Source: Pelomonas sp. CA6
GTDB lineage: Bacteria > Pseudomonadota > Gammaproteobacteria > Burkholderiales > Burkholderiaceae_C
Direction of reading: 5' to 3'
Length of the DNA: 64,000 nt
Assembly (NCBI RefSeq): GCF_022549225.1
Contig: NZ_JAKZFD010000004.1
Location: 1 to 64,000, forward strand
Positions within the stretch are counted from its first letter, which is position 1. Each line of letters opens with the position of its first letter. The position numbers and the translations under genes are program-made. Shown here in pieces: positions 7,840 through 20,906 of the stretch. The notes under the pieces are model-generated. The model was given only the letters and a program-made list of their open reading frames with translations, searched no databases and was not told the origin of the DNA.

Positions 7840-8942
7840 ACGGCAAGGTGATGAGCTTCGGACGGTCGCCTCGGGCGGAAGCCGAGGCTGAAGCGTGCCG
7901 CTGGGTGATGCGCATTGACGCCGGTCCGCTGGACGCGGACGAACGGCGCCAGTTGCAGGACTGGCTGGCCCAGGACCCCGAGCACCCGCGCCTGCTGGAC
8001 CGGCACGCGCTGCTGTGGGCCACGGCCAGCCGTGCGCGTTTCCCGCAGCCCGCCGCTGCACGCCGGGACTCGCCTCGGCCGATGCTCCCCGGGAGCCGCT
8101 CGCGGCCGATGCTGCACTGGGGCCGCACACGGCCGCGGCCGACGGTCTGGGCGCTGGCCTCGGTGGGGGCCGTCGCGCTGGCGGCGACGCTGTGGCGCGG
8201 CCTGCCCCCACTGCCGACCGGTCATGCGCCGGAGCTGGCCGTGCTGCACAGCACGCCGGTGGGTCGGCCGGCGCCGGTGGCCCTGCCGGATGGTTCGCGC
8301 ACGGAGCTGAATGCCGCGTCCGCGCTGCGCGTGGCCTACAGCGCGACCCACCGCCGCGTGCTGCTGGAACGCGGCGAAGTTCTGTTCGATGTGGCGAAGG
8401 ACAAGACCCGGCCCTTCGAGGTGGTGGTCGGCGACACCGTGGTGCGCGCGGTGGGCACGCGCTTTCTGGTGCAGCGGCGCGAGGGCGGGCGCGTCGAGGT
8501 CACGGTGTACGAGGGCGTGGTGGAGGTGTCCAAGACCCCCGAGTCCGGCCCGGAAGACGCGACGGACGAACAACACCCGGACGAGGTGATGGGGCCGCCC
8601 GCGCCCCAGCCCATACGCCTGGGCGCCGGCCAGGTCGCCATCAGCGCGCCCGAGCAGATGCTGGTGGCGCTGTCGCAGCCCCAGGCCCTAGGGCGCAAGC
8701 TCGCGTGGCAGCAGGGCCGCCTCGAGTTCGACCGCAGCCCGTTGGCCGATGCGCTGGAAGAGGTCAACCGCTACAGCGCCGTGCCGATCCGGTTGGGCAG
8801 CGCAGAACTGGGCGCCATGCAGGTCTCGGGATCGTTCTCCACGCGCGACACCCTGGTCTTCCTGCGCAGCCTGGAGAAAGGCTTCGGCCTGCGCGTGCAG
8901 CGCGTCGGCGACGCCTGGGTGCTGAGCCAGCCGGCGCCCTAG
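7836..8942 (+). CDS. FecR-type anti-sigma factor / sigma regulator
   Basis: 368 residues. Residues ~18-62 match the FecR N-terminal (DUF4880) sigma-binding helix region ending in WLAQDPEH and a conserved LW. Residues 103-121 are one membrane span. The periplasmic part has the FecR core (PDGSRTELNAASALRV, then RGEVLFDVAKD and a GTRFLV strand) and a C-terminal STN-like segment (LADALEEVNRYSAVPI, residues ~300-365) that would contact the signalling domain of TonB receptors. In the known Fec pathway a loaded receptor signals through FecR to release FecI. Here one FecR faces three STN-bearing receptors encoded downstream, which is unusual. Confidence 0.9.
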   Translation: MNGKVMSFGRSPRAEAEAEACRWVMRIDAGPLDADERRQLQDWLAQDPEHPRLLDRHALLWATASRARFPQPAAARRDSPRPMLPGSRSRPMLHWGRTRPRPTVWALASVGAVALAATLWRGLPPLPTGHAPELAVLHSTPVGRPAPVALPDGSRTELNAASALRVAYSATHRRVLLERGEVLFDVAKDKTRPFEVVVGDTVVRAVGTRFLVQRREGGRVEVTVYEGVVEVSKTPESGPEDATDEQHPDEVMGPPAPQPIRLGAGQVAISAPEQMLVALSQPQALGRKLAWQQGRLEFDRSPLADALEEVNRYSAVPIRLGSAELGAMQVSGSFSTRDTLVFLRSLEKGFGLRVQRVGDAWVLSQPAP

Positions 8943-8967
8943 CCACCGCGCCGGCGGCACGAGCCCT

Positions 8968-9008
8968 GGTTTGCCCCTATGGGGGAAGCGGCGCCCCGGG
9001 GAGTCATA
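8968..9008 (+). promoter_or_regulatory. Predicted ECF-sigma promoter of the M23 gene
   Basis: GGTTTGCCCCTATGGGGG, 16 bp, then AGTCATA. It shares GGTTTG, the G-run and GTCATA with the elements at 13350 and 20800, at identical spacing. The start codon is 55 bp downstream. Confidence 0.6.
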
Positions 9009-9063
9009 CCCAGCGGCGGCGGCATGCCCTGCATCACAGCGCCCGACCTGGGCCGACAACAAC

Positions 9064-9765
9064 ATGACGACAACACCTCTGACCGTTGATTTCCCGCTGA
9101 CCGGGGAGTGGTTCGTGGGTGCCGATGGCACCGAACCGGGCCATGAACTGGCGTTTGATTTCCTGCGCCTGGACAAGCGGCTGAAAGCCACCGACCAATC
9201 GCTGTGGCGCGAGTTGCTGACGGCCGTCCCGTATCAACACCACCTGGGCTGGGGTCAGCCCATCCTGAGCCCCTTCAAGGGGAGAGTGGCCCTCGCGGTG
9301 GACGGCGTGCCCGAGGTGCCGCGGGCCTATCTGCTGAAGGTCCTTTCCGTGCTGCGGTCCGCCCTGTCGCCGGCCGAGAGACGCCGGCTGGAACGCCTGC
9401 TGGCGGACCCCAACACCGACATCCGGGAGTTCGCCGGCAACCATCTGGTGATCGAGTCGCTGGAGCATGCGGGCGTCTATGCCTTCCTCGCGCACGCACG
9501 CCAGGGATCCCTGCTTGTTCAACCCGGCGATATGGTGGAGGCCTTGCAGCCCGTGGCCCAGGTCGGCGACAGCGGGCAGTCCAACGCCCCGCATCTGCAC
9601 TTCCATCTGATGTCCAGCCCCAATCCGCTGGACCAGCATGTGCTCCCCTTCCGGTTCTCGGCCTACGAGGTGCTGGTCGATGGCAGCTGGACCCTGAAGA
9701 AGGACGCGCTGCCCACGCGGCGCCAGCGCGTCCGCAGCGTGACCCAGGTCTGCCCGAATGCCTGA
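9064..9765 (+). CDS. M23 (LytM-like) peptidase family protein without signal peptide
   Basis: 233 residues with the metal-site pattern of M23 peptidases: H27...D32 (GHELAFDF), H144 (FLAHARQGS) and H177-L-H179-F-H181 (APHLHFH), plus the QPGDMV and GDSGQS turns of the beta-sandwich. These enzymes cut peptide bonds, often in peptidoglycan, sometimes in other peptides. No signal peptide or membrane segment is visible, so it should act in the cytoplasm, which fits a peptide-degrading role more than wall remodelling. Residues ~85-120 form a helical insertion. It starts at ATG 9064, right after the ECF-type promoter element. The substrate is unknown. Confidence 0.75.
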   Translation: MTTTPLTVDFPLTGEWFVGADGTEPGHELAFDFLRLDKRLKATDQSLWRELLTAVPYQHHLGWGQPILSPFKGRVALAVDGVPEVPRAYLLKVLSVLRSALSPAERRRLERLLADPNTDIREFAGNHLVIESLEHAGVYAFLAHARQGSLLVQPGDMVEALQPVAQVGDSGQSNAPHLHFHLMSSPNPLDQHVLPFRFSAYEVLVDGSWTLKKDALPTRRQRVRSVTQVCPNA

Positions 9766-9798
9766 GCGCGTCGCCCAAGGCCGGGGCGGGGGCGGCGC

Positions 9799-10671
9799 TC
9801 AGAACGCGTAGCTCGCATAGACGGCGGCCACCGGCTGCGTGGTCCGGCGCGTCAGCGGGCTTTTCGCCGCGTCGCCCTGCAGGCGCTGGACGCCGAGTTG
9901 CCCGGTCAGGCTCCAGGCATTGGAGAAGCGGTGCTGGTGGCTCAGCGTCGCCTCCAGCTGATACACGCCGGCCTTGGGCGCGAAGGCGGCATAGCCGGCG
10001 TTCGCGGCCTGCATCGGGCTCACGCCATGGTAGGTCTGCATGTATCTGCCATCGCCGGCGCTGAGCGAAGCCGACAGGGTCGTCGTGTCCTGCGCCGCCT
10101 GCAGCACCTTGGCGCTGGCATCCAGCCCATATCGTGCCCCGTTGCCGCGCGCGCTCAGGGGCTGCTCGGTATAGGCGACCAGGTCCAGCCAGGGCTGCAC
10201 GCTGTAGCCCACCAACGCCAGGGCGGTGGCGCTGCCTTTGACGTCGCCCATGCCGTGGAGGTATCGGCTGCCGGTGCCGAAGCCGGCCGGGCCACGCGGC
10301 TTCTCATGCCGCGGCACGCGATAGCCAAGGGCCACGCTGTAGAAAAGCTGGCCGGCCGATCCGGCATAGCCCAGACCCCGCAGCGTGCTGGCGAAGAAGC
10401 CGTCCGGCCGGACGTAGTCGAGCACCAGCAGCGGCAGGGCCACCGTCTCGTTGGAGCCGCTGTAGCGGGTCGACACGGCGGCGCCCAGGCCCACGGTGAA
10501 CGACGCGGCGGCGGGCGCGGTCCTTGGCGCCTTGGTGACGAGCGGGGAGTCCGCGGCCGGCGCCGCCTCGTCCGCGCGGACGGGCCCGGCGGTGGCCAGC
10601 AGAGCCAGGGCCAGGGTCATGGGCAGGGCGGCCGTGGGGACGCGATGCGACGGCGAAGAGATTCGTTTCAT
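9799..10671 (-). CDS. MipA/OmpV family outer-membrane protein
   Basis: 290 residues with a signal peptide (KRISS..., hydrophobic core ALPMTLALALLATAG, cleavage near VRA-DE), then alternating beta strands ending in a terminal aromatic YASYAF, as expected for a small outer-membrane barrel. The VGLGAAVSTRYSGSNE start and ALPLLVLDYV strand match MipA/OmpV. The family was described as an MltA-interacting scaffold and is often found next to two-component systems, as here (11194-13310). A TTG at 10704 with AGGAAG upstream is an alternative start. It is convergent with the M23 gene with a 33-bp gap. Confidence 0.8.
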   Translation of the reverse strand: MKRISSPSHRVPTAALPMTLALALLATAGPVRADEAAPAADSPLVTKAPRTAPAAASFTVGLGAAVSTRYSGSNETVALPLLVLDYVRPDGFFASTLRGLGYAGSAGQLFYSVALGYRVPRHEKPRGPAGFGTGSRYLHGMGDVKGSATALALVGYSVQPWLDLVAYTEQPLSARGNGARYGLDASAKVLQAAQDTTTLSASLSAGDGRYMQTYHGVSPMQAANAGYAAFAPKAGVYQLEATLSHQHRFSNAWSLTGQLGVQRLQGDAAKSPLTRRTTQPVAAVYASYAF

Positions 10672-10731
10672 GGTCTTGAAGTCAGAGGAAAGGCGGGATG
10701 CCAAAGGCTTCCTGAAGGCGTGCGTGGAGGC

Positions 10732-11037
10732 TCACTCGTAGCGTCCGTGCCGGTCGCATTCGGTCACCAGGCGCTTGGCCCGCTCGCTGCGATCGATGAC
10801 GCGGTAGCGGCCCTCGCAGGCTTCTTCCGCGGCGCGATAGCAGGCGGGCCAGCCCTGCGGGCTGTCGCAGGTCACGACAAAGCCCGTGCGGCCCCGAGGG
10901 GTGGTGATGGGGTCCACGGTGGCCGCGCAGGCGCTCAAAAGGCAGATCAAGGCGTAGACCAGCGGCGCGGGCAGGCGGTGGCGCGTTCGCGCGGCGGAGC
11001 CGCGGGCATCCGTCCTCGGCAGGTTCGATTCATTCAC
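10732..11037 (-). CDS. Small predicted lipoprotein of unknown function
   Basis: 101 residues from a GTG start. Residues 22-37 form a short signal peptide ending in the lipobox LLSAC (Cys37), so it should be lipidated. The mature part has four further cysteines (VTCDSPQGWPACYRAAEEACEGRY and VTECDRHG), which could form two disulfides. It lies upstream of mipA on the same strand and divergent from the response-regulator gene, with 156 bp between. I know no function for it; a periplasmic or outer-membrane role with MipA is a guess from position. Confidence 0.65.
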   Translation of the reverse strand: MNESNLPRTDARGSAARTRHRLPAPLVYALICLLSACAATVDPITTPRGRTGFVVTCDSPQGWPACYRAAEEACEGRYRVIDRSERAKRLVTECDRHGRYE

Positions 11038-11102
11038 TGTGGTAGTCCTGTGCAATGCGGGCCGGCAGCAGGCTGGACCGCCCACGCAGTGTCGAAAGCC
11101 CC

Positions 11103-11142
11103 AATGAAGCGGGCTTAGGCAATCCATGAAGAACGCATGAAG
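11103..11142 (+). promoter_or_regulatory. Predicted OmpR-family operator (hexamer direct repeats)
   Basis: ATGAAG occurs at 11104-11109, 11126-11131 and 11137-11142; the last two are separated by 5 bp (11-bp period), the geometry of PmrA/QseB-type binding sites. It lies between the divergent lipoprotein/mipA genes and the response-regulator gene, so it could control both directions. Confidence 0.45.
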
Positions 11143-11193
11143 CGCCCGTCGCGGCGCCGCTTTCATTGCGCCCGCGCTGGTCCAATGGAGGCC

Positions 11194-11862
11194 ATGAAGA
11201 TCTTGCTCATCGAAGACGACCTGGACCTCGGCAATGGCGTGCGCATCGCGCTGAACGACCGCGGGTTCGAGGTCGTGTGGACACGCCACATCGACGCCGC
11301 GGCACGCCACCTCAAGGAGCAGCCCTGCGACCTGGTGCTGCTGGATCTGGGCCTGCCCGATGGCGATGGCCTGCACCTGCTGGCGCGCATCCGGCGCGAC
11401 CATGGCGCGCTGCCCGTGCTGATCCTGAGCGCACGGGAGGCCTTGACGGACAAGGTCCACGGCTTGGATGCCGGGGCGGATGACTACCTGGTGAAGCCGT
11501 TCGAAGTGGCCGAACTGGTGTCCCGGATCCGCTCGCTGGCCCGGCGCAGCTACGGCTTCGAAGGCGAGCTGCTGGTGCTCCGTGGCCTGCAGCTGCACAC
11601 GCCGACCCGCCGCGTCACGGTGCAGGGACGCGCCGTCGAACTGACCGCCAGCGAGTACGAAGTGCTGCGCCTGCTGATGATGCGCGCGAACCGCATCGTC
11701 ACGCGGCGCACGCTGGAAGACTCGGTGTTGCCGGGGGGCGCCAGCCTGGCCAGCAACTCGCTGGACGTGCACATGGCCAACCTGCGCCGCAAGATCGGCG
11801 ACGGCGTCATCCGCACCGTGCGCGGCATCGGCTTCGTGATCGACAACCAGGGGGCGGAATGA
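11194..11862 (+). CDS. OmpR-family response regulator (QseB/PmrA-like)
   Basis: 222 residues: receiver domain with acidic pair E7-D8-D9, phospho-acceptor D51 (LVLLDLGLPDGDG) and a K in LVKPFE, then a winged-helix DNA-binding domain (residues ~125-220, ending RKIGDGVIRTVRGIGFV). It starts at ATG 11194 behind GGAGG. The stop overlaps the kinase start (ATGA). The 22-23 bp/11-bp spaced ATGAAG repeats just upstream suggest autoregulation and control of the divergent mipA pair. Confidence 0.9.
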   Translation: MKILLIEDDLDLGNGVRIALNDRGFEVVWTRHIDAAARHLKEQPCDLVLLDLGLPDGDGLHLLARIRRDHGALPVLILSAREALTDKVHGLDAGADDYLVKPFEVAELVSRIRSLARRSYGFEGELLVLRGLQLHTPTRRVTVQGRAVELTASEYEVLRLLMMRANRIVTRRTLEDSVLPGGASLASNSLDVHMANLRRKIGDGVIRTVRGIGFVIDNQGAE

Positions 11863-13310
11863 CCTCGCCCCCGGCCGGATGGCGGGGGCAGGCACGGGAC
11901 CGCACCTGCCGCTGCTTTCGGTGGGTGGGAGGCGGGGTGCGTGCCGTGGTCCGCCCCAGCCTGCTCCGACGGCTGTTGATCGCGCAGATGCTGCTGCTGA
12001 TGCTGATGTGGACGCTGGGCATCGCCTACCTGCTCAGCCTGGGCGGCCGGTCCTTTCTGCTGCTCGAAGCGACGCGCCTGTTCGAAGCGATCAACCTCGT
12101 GGCCGACGACCTGGAACAGGCACCCGACAAGCGCCAGCGCCTGCTCGACAAGATGCACGAGACCATCGTCGAGGACTACGGCGGCAGGCCGGAGCGCTGG
12201 CCCACCTTCGTCGTCGTGCAGCATGGTCAGGTGGTGTACCGGACGCGCTATGCCCCGTCTGCCCTGCCGCCTCAGCCCTCGGACCAAGTCAGCTCGGTCC
12301 AGCTGGATGGCACCCTGTACCGCAGCCGGACCCTGCGGGCGGACTCCGGCACGCAGGTCACCATGTTCGCGCCGGACGATGGCTGGAATGTGCTGCGCAC
12401 CGTGTATTCCGACGGCTTCTATTTCATGCCCCTGCTGACCTGCCTGCCCTTTCTGGTCATCCCCGCCTGGGTGTCGATTCGCCTGGCGATGCGCCCCTGG
12501 ACGGAGGTGGCGCGCGAGGTCAAGCGACGGGGTCCGAAGGAGCTGCAGCCGCTGCGCTATCGCGACAGCCACCAGGAGCTGGCCATCATGGTGGACGCCA
12601 TCAACGGCTGGATGCTCCGCGTCGCCGCCAGCTCGGAGCGCGAGCGTTGCTTCGTCGCCGATGCCGCGCACGAGCTGCGCACGCCGCTGGCCGCGATGAT
12701 GGTCAACGTGCAGGCCCTGGACAGCCGGGCCCGCGACGACCGCGAGCGCCAGCTGATGGCCGGCATCCTCAGCAGCGGCCATCGGGCCACGCGGGTGGTC
12801 AATCAATTGCTGAGCCTGATGCGCAGCGAAGCCAGCGAGGCCGACGCCGCCGAAGGCGTGGAGCTCGAGCGCCTTCTGCAGGACAGGCTGGCCGCGCTGG
12901 CGCCTCTGGCGGCCTTGAAGGGGGCCGGGATCGAGCTGCAGGCTGAGGTCGAGGCCGAGCCCGGGCTGCGCGTGCTGGCCTCGCCCACGGCGCTGGCCTC
13001 GCTGGTGGACAACCTGGTCGAGAACGCCATCAAGTACGGCCCCCGGGGCGGCGTGATCCGCGTCGACCTGCGCCGCCAGGGCGACCTGGCCTTGCTGGTG
13101 ATCGAGGACGAGGGGCCGGGCATTCCTCCGGCGCTGCGCGAACGGGTGTTCGACCGCTTCTACCGAGATCCCAGCCAACGCGAGCCCGGCAGCGGGCTGG
13201 GGCTGGCGATCGTGCGCGCCGTGCTGCGCCGGCTGGAGGGGCAGATCCGGCTCGCGGACGGGGAGTCGGGCGGACTGCGCGTGGAGGTGTCGATGCCGCT
13301 TGCACCCTGA
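11859..13310 (+). CDS. Sensor histidine kinase (QseC/PmrB-like)
   Basis: 483 residues in the inner membrane. Segments at ~36-58 and ~188-208 span the membrane and enclose a ~130-residue periplasmic sensor. A HAMP-like linker follows, then HisKA with H271 in AHELRTPLAAM, and an HATPase with N-box NLVENAIKYG, DEGPGIP and GSGLGLAIV. All catalytic motifs are present. It is translationally coupled to the response regulator. The position inside the receptor cluster suggests it reports envelope stress or a ligand related to that pathway; the signal itself is unknown. An imperfect hairpin (13325-13349) without a T-run follows the gene. Confidence 0.9.
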   Translation: MTSPPAGWRGQARDRTCRCFRWVGGGVRAVVRPSLLRRLLIAQMLLLMLMWTLGIAYLLSLGGRSFLLLEATRLFEAINLVADDLEQAPDKRQRLLDKMHETIVEDYGGRPERWPTFVVVQHGQVVYRTRYAPSALPPQPSDQVSSVQLDGTLYRSRTLRADSGTQVTMFAPDDGWNVLRTVYSDGFYFMPLLTCLPFLVIPAWVSIRLAMRPWTEVAREVKRRGPKELQPLRYRDSHQELAIMVDAINGWMLRVAASSERERCFVADAAHELRTPLAAMMVNVQALDSRARDDRERQLMAGILSSGHRATRVVNQLLSLMRSEASEADAAEGVELERLLQDRLAALAPLAALKGAGIELQAEVEAEPGLRVLASPTALASLVDNLVENAIKYGPRGGVIRVDLRRQGDLALLVIEDEGPGIPPALRERVFDRFYRDPSQREPGSGLGLAIVRAVLRRLEGQIRLADGESGGLRVEVSMPLAP

Positions 13311-13349
13311 CCCGGTGACGGGTGCCTAAGGGGCTGCGCGCCCCCTAGG

Positions 13350-13390
13350 GGTTTGTACTTGTGAGGGCCGCGCCGCCTGGGTGCGTCATA
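13350..13390 (+). promoter_or_regulatory. Predicted ECF-sigma promoter of TonB receptor operon 1
   Basis: GGTTTGTACTTGTGAGGG, 16 bp, then CGTCATA. It is nearly identical to the element at 20800 although the spacers differ, so conservation is limited to the two half-sites. The GTG start of the first receptor is 55 bp downstream. Confidence 0.65.
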
Positions 13391-13445
13391 GCTGCATCGC
13401 CGACACGGCGGCCGGCCCCGTCAGGCTCTCCCACAGGAGGCCCAT

Positions 13446-15743
<2,298 letters not shown>

Positions 15744-15764
15744 CCCACCCCGAAGGAGGACCCC

Positions 15765-18230
<2,466 letters not shown>

Positions 18231-18252
18231 CCCATCCGAAGGAGACTCCACA

Positions 18253-20733
18253 GTGCCTAACTTGCACGAGCCTTTGTTGAGACCGCTCGCCGTGGCTGCG
18301 ACGCTCGCCCTGTCCAGCCTGGCCTGCAGCGCGCAGAGCAGCACCGCCACCCTGGCCACCACGCCGCCCGCGTATGCGCTGAACATCCCCGCACAGCCCG
18401 CGACGCAGTCGCTGCAGCAGCTCATCGAACAGACGCGCATCCAGCTTGTCTATTCGCCGGAGCTGGTGCAGGGCCTCACGACCAAGGCCGTGAGCGGGCA
18501 CTTCACGCCGCTCCAGGCGCTGGTTCGCATGCTGGACGGCAGCGGGTTGCAGGTCGTCGAGACCGGCGTCAATGCCTGGACCATACGCCCCACGCAGCCG
18601 ACGTCCGGACCGAACGGGGACCGGACACGGCTGGACTCGGTCATCGTCAGCGCCAGCCGGCGCAACGAACCGGTGCGCGAGGTGCCCATGCAGGTCAGCG
18701 TGCTGGACGCCGATCAACTCGGCCGCAAGGGCGCGCGCAGCCTGCAGGACTACCTGGCCGACCAGGCCGGCGTCAACCTCCGCAGCAGCACGGGCGGGCC
18801 CGGCGCCGGCACGGTCAGCATCCGCGGCATCACCACCGGCAGCCAGACCATCAACACCGTCGGCGTCTATGTCGACGAGGTGGCCTTCGGTTCCAGTGGC
18901 CCCTTCGCCGGCGGCGGGCAGCTGGCGCTGGACCTGGGGCTGCTGGACCTCAAGCACATCGAGCTGCTGCGCGGCCCGCAAGGCACGCTGTACGGCGCCG
19001 GCGCCATGGGGGGCGTGCTGAAGTACGTGACCCACGAGCCGGACACCGCCGAGTGGTCCGGCCGGCTCACGCTGGGCCTGTCGGCGCCGCGCGGCGGCGG
19101 CATCGGCCATACGGCGGGCGCGGTGGTCAATGTGCCCTTGAAGGAAGACCTCGCGGGTCTGCGCCTGTCCGCGTTCAACGACCACCACGGCGGCACGGTC
19201 GACGCCATCGGCCCGCGGGTGTTCGCGACCCACGTCGATCGCGGCGACACACGCGGGCTGCGCGGCTCGCTGCTGATCACGCCCACGAGTCGCGTCAAGA
19301 TCCGCGCCACCGGCATGACGCAAACGATTCGCCGTGAGGGAAGCGGGCTGGTCGAGTACCGCCTGGACGACCGCCAGCCGCTGCTGGGCGGCCGGCAGAT
19401 CCGCCTCTATGTGCCTCAGCCCTACGAGGTGAAGGTCGACCTGCTGTCGGCCGACCTCGAGTACGACTTCGGCTGGGCCCGGATCAACGCCATCCTTTCC
19501 CGGCAAAGAATGGTGAGCCAGCAACAGGTGGACACCAGCCTGCTCGACCTGCAGAGCCTGCCCGCGCTGGGGCTGAGCAGCACCCAGACCAACGGCCGCA
19601 TCGCCCTCCACAAGAACACCCAGGAGCTGCGCCTCACCTCGCGCGCAGACCGGCAGCTGGCGTGGCTGCTGGGCTTCTACGCGAACGACGAGACCTCCAC
19701 CAACGACCAGCTGGCATCCGGCAATCGCGTCGACGGGACCCCTGGGCCCGAGCTGATCCGGGCCGCCCTGCCCGCGCGCTACAAGGAGATGGCCGCGTAT
19801 GGCGACATCACCTGGAAGTTCGCCAATGGCGTGGCCGTCACCGGCGGGCTGCGCGTGGCCCGCAACCGCCAGCACTTCACGCAGATCACCTCGGGCCCGC
19901 TGGTGGGCGGCTCGCGGTCGCTGCCGGGCGCATCCCGCGACACCAGCCGCACCTGGCTGCTGACGGCGCGCTATGCGTTGAACCCGCACAGCGACGTCTA
20001 TCTGCGCGGCGCCACCGGCTACCGGCCCGGGGGCCCCAACCCCGTCGTCAACGATCCCGTCACCGGCGAACCCACCGGCGTGGCCACCTTCAAGCACGAC
20101 ACGCTCACCAGCCTCGAAGCCGGCTACAAAGCCGAGCTGCTGGACCGCCGCCTCACGCTGGAGGCGGCCGTCTTCGACATCCGCTGGAAGGACCTGCAAC
20201 AGTTCAAGACCGGCCGCGAGGTCACGACCATCGTCAACGCGGGCGCGGCCCATGTGCGCGGCGCGGAGCTGGGGCTGAGCTGGCGGCCCGATCCGCGCTG
20301 GACCCTGGCCGGCAATGCCGCCTTCGTCGACGCCCGGCTCAGCGAAGACGCGCCGGGCCTGGGCGCGGTGGCCGGCGACCGCCTGCCCGTCTCGCCGCGC
20401 CTGTCCGCCGCGCTGTCGGCCCGCTACGCCTTCAGCCTGGCCGGCCATCCCGGCCATGTCGGACTAACCCAGCGCTACGCAAGTTCGCGCCGCACGGGCT
20501 TTGGCGGCAACGCCCGCACGGCGCCCTACACGCTGCCCGGCTATGCGGTGACCGACCTGGAGGCCGGCCTGGACTTCAGGCGCGTGCAGCTGTCCTTCTT
20601 CGTGCGCAACCTGTTCGACCGGGCGGCGCAACTCTCGGGCGGCAACGCCCTGGTGCAGCCGTCGGACAGCGTGTCGCGCGTGGTGCTGGAGTCGCCGCGC
20701 ACCGTCGGTGCCACGCTCACGGTGCCCTTCTGA
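18253..20733 (+). CDS. TonB-dependent receptor 3 with STN signalling domain
   Basis: 826 residues: signal peptide, STN domain (residues ~40-112, YALNIPAQPATQSLQQLIEQ), TonB box LDSVIVSASR, plug with GPQGTLYGAGAMGGVLKYV, and a barrel ending in LTVPF. It has a GTG start behind AAGGAG, 22 bp after receptor 2. No promoter-like element lies in that gap, so transcription probably comes from 13350. Plug strongly conserved with the other three. It is the last gene before the second promoter element at 20800. Confidence 0.88.
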   Translation: MPNLHEPLLRPLAVAATLALSSLACSAQSSTATLATTPPAYALNIPAQPATQSLQQLIEQTRIQLVYSPELVQGLTTKAVSGHFTPLQALVRMLDGSGLQVVETGVNAWTIRPTQPTSGPNGDRTRLDSVIVSASRRNEPVREVPMQVSVLDADQLGRKGARSLQDYLADQAGVNLRSSTGGPGAGTVSIRGITTGSQTINTVGVYVDEVAFGSSGPFAGGGQLALDLGLLDLKHIELLRGPQGTLYGAGAMGGVLKYVTHEPDTAEWSGRLTLGLSAPRGGGIGHTAGAVVNVPLKEDLAGLRLSAFNDHHGGTVDAIGPRVFATHVDRGDTRGLRGSLLITPTSRVKIRATGMTQTIRREGSGLVEYRLDDRQPLLGGRQIRLYVPQPYEVKVDLLSADLEYDFGWARINAILSRQRMVSQQQVDTSLLDLQSLPALGLSSTQTNGRIALHKNTQELRLTSRADRQLAWLLGFYANDETSTNDQLASGNRVDGTPGPELIRAALPARYKEMAAYGDITWKFANGVAVTGGLRVARNRQHFTQITSGPLVGGSRSLPGASRDTSRTWLLTARYALNPHSDVYLRGATGYRPGGPNPVVNDPVTGEPTGVATFKHDTLTSLEAGYKAELLDRRLTLEAAVFDIRWKDLQQFKTGREVTTIVNAGAAHVRGAELGLSWRPDPRWTLAGNAAFVDARLSEDAPGLGAVAGDRLPVSPRLSAALSARYAFSLAGHPGHVGLTQRYASSRRTGFGGNARTAPYTLPGYAVTDLEAGLDFRRVQLSFFVRNLFDRAAQLSGGNALVQPSDSVSRVVLESPRTVGATLTVPF

Positions 20734-20799
20734 GTCCTCCGCCGACCTGTCGCCGCGCGGCAGGCCCTCGGCGCCGCCGCGGCCGCCGCGTCCGGTAGG

Positions 20800-20840
20800 G
20801 GTTTGTCCTTGTGAGGGAGGGTCCGCGGCGGTGCGTCATA
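20800..20840 (+). promoter_or_regulatory. Predicted ECF-sigma promoter of receptor 4 / hydrolase operon
   Basis: GGTTTGTCCTTGTGAGGG, 16 bp, then CGTCATA. The GTG of receptor 4 is 67 bp downstream. No further such element occurs before 32.9 kb, so the MFS, S12 and M81 genes probably share this start. Confidence 0.65.
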
Positions 20841-20906
20841 CCTGCACCGCGCAATGCGGTGGCCGGCCCTGCCAGGCGACCTCCACACAAGATCCAGGAG
20901 ACCCAG

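Noticed and set aside
13325-13349. Hairpin CCTAAGGGGC/GCCCCCTAGG as a terminator of the histidine kinase gene
   Set aside because: Imperfect stem with an A-C mismatch and no T-run; it abuts the ECF promoter and may not be functional.
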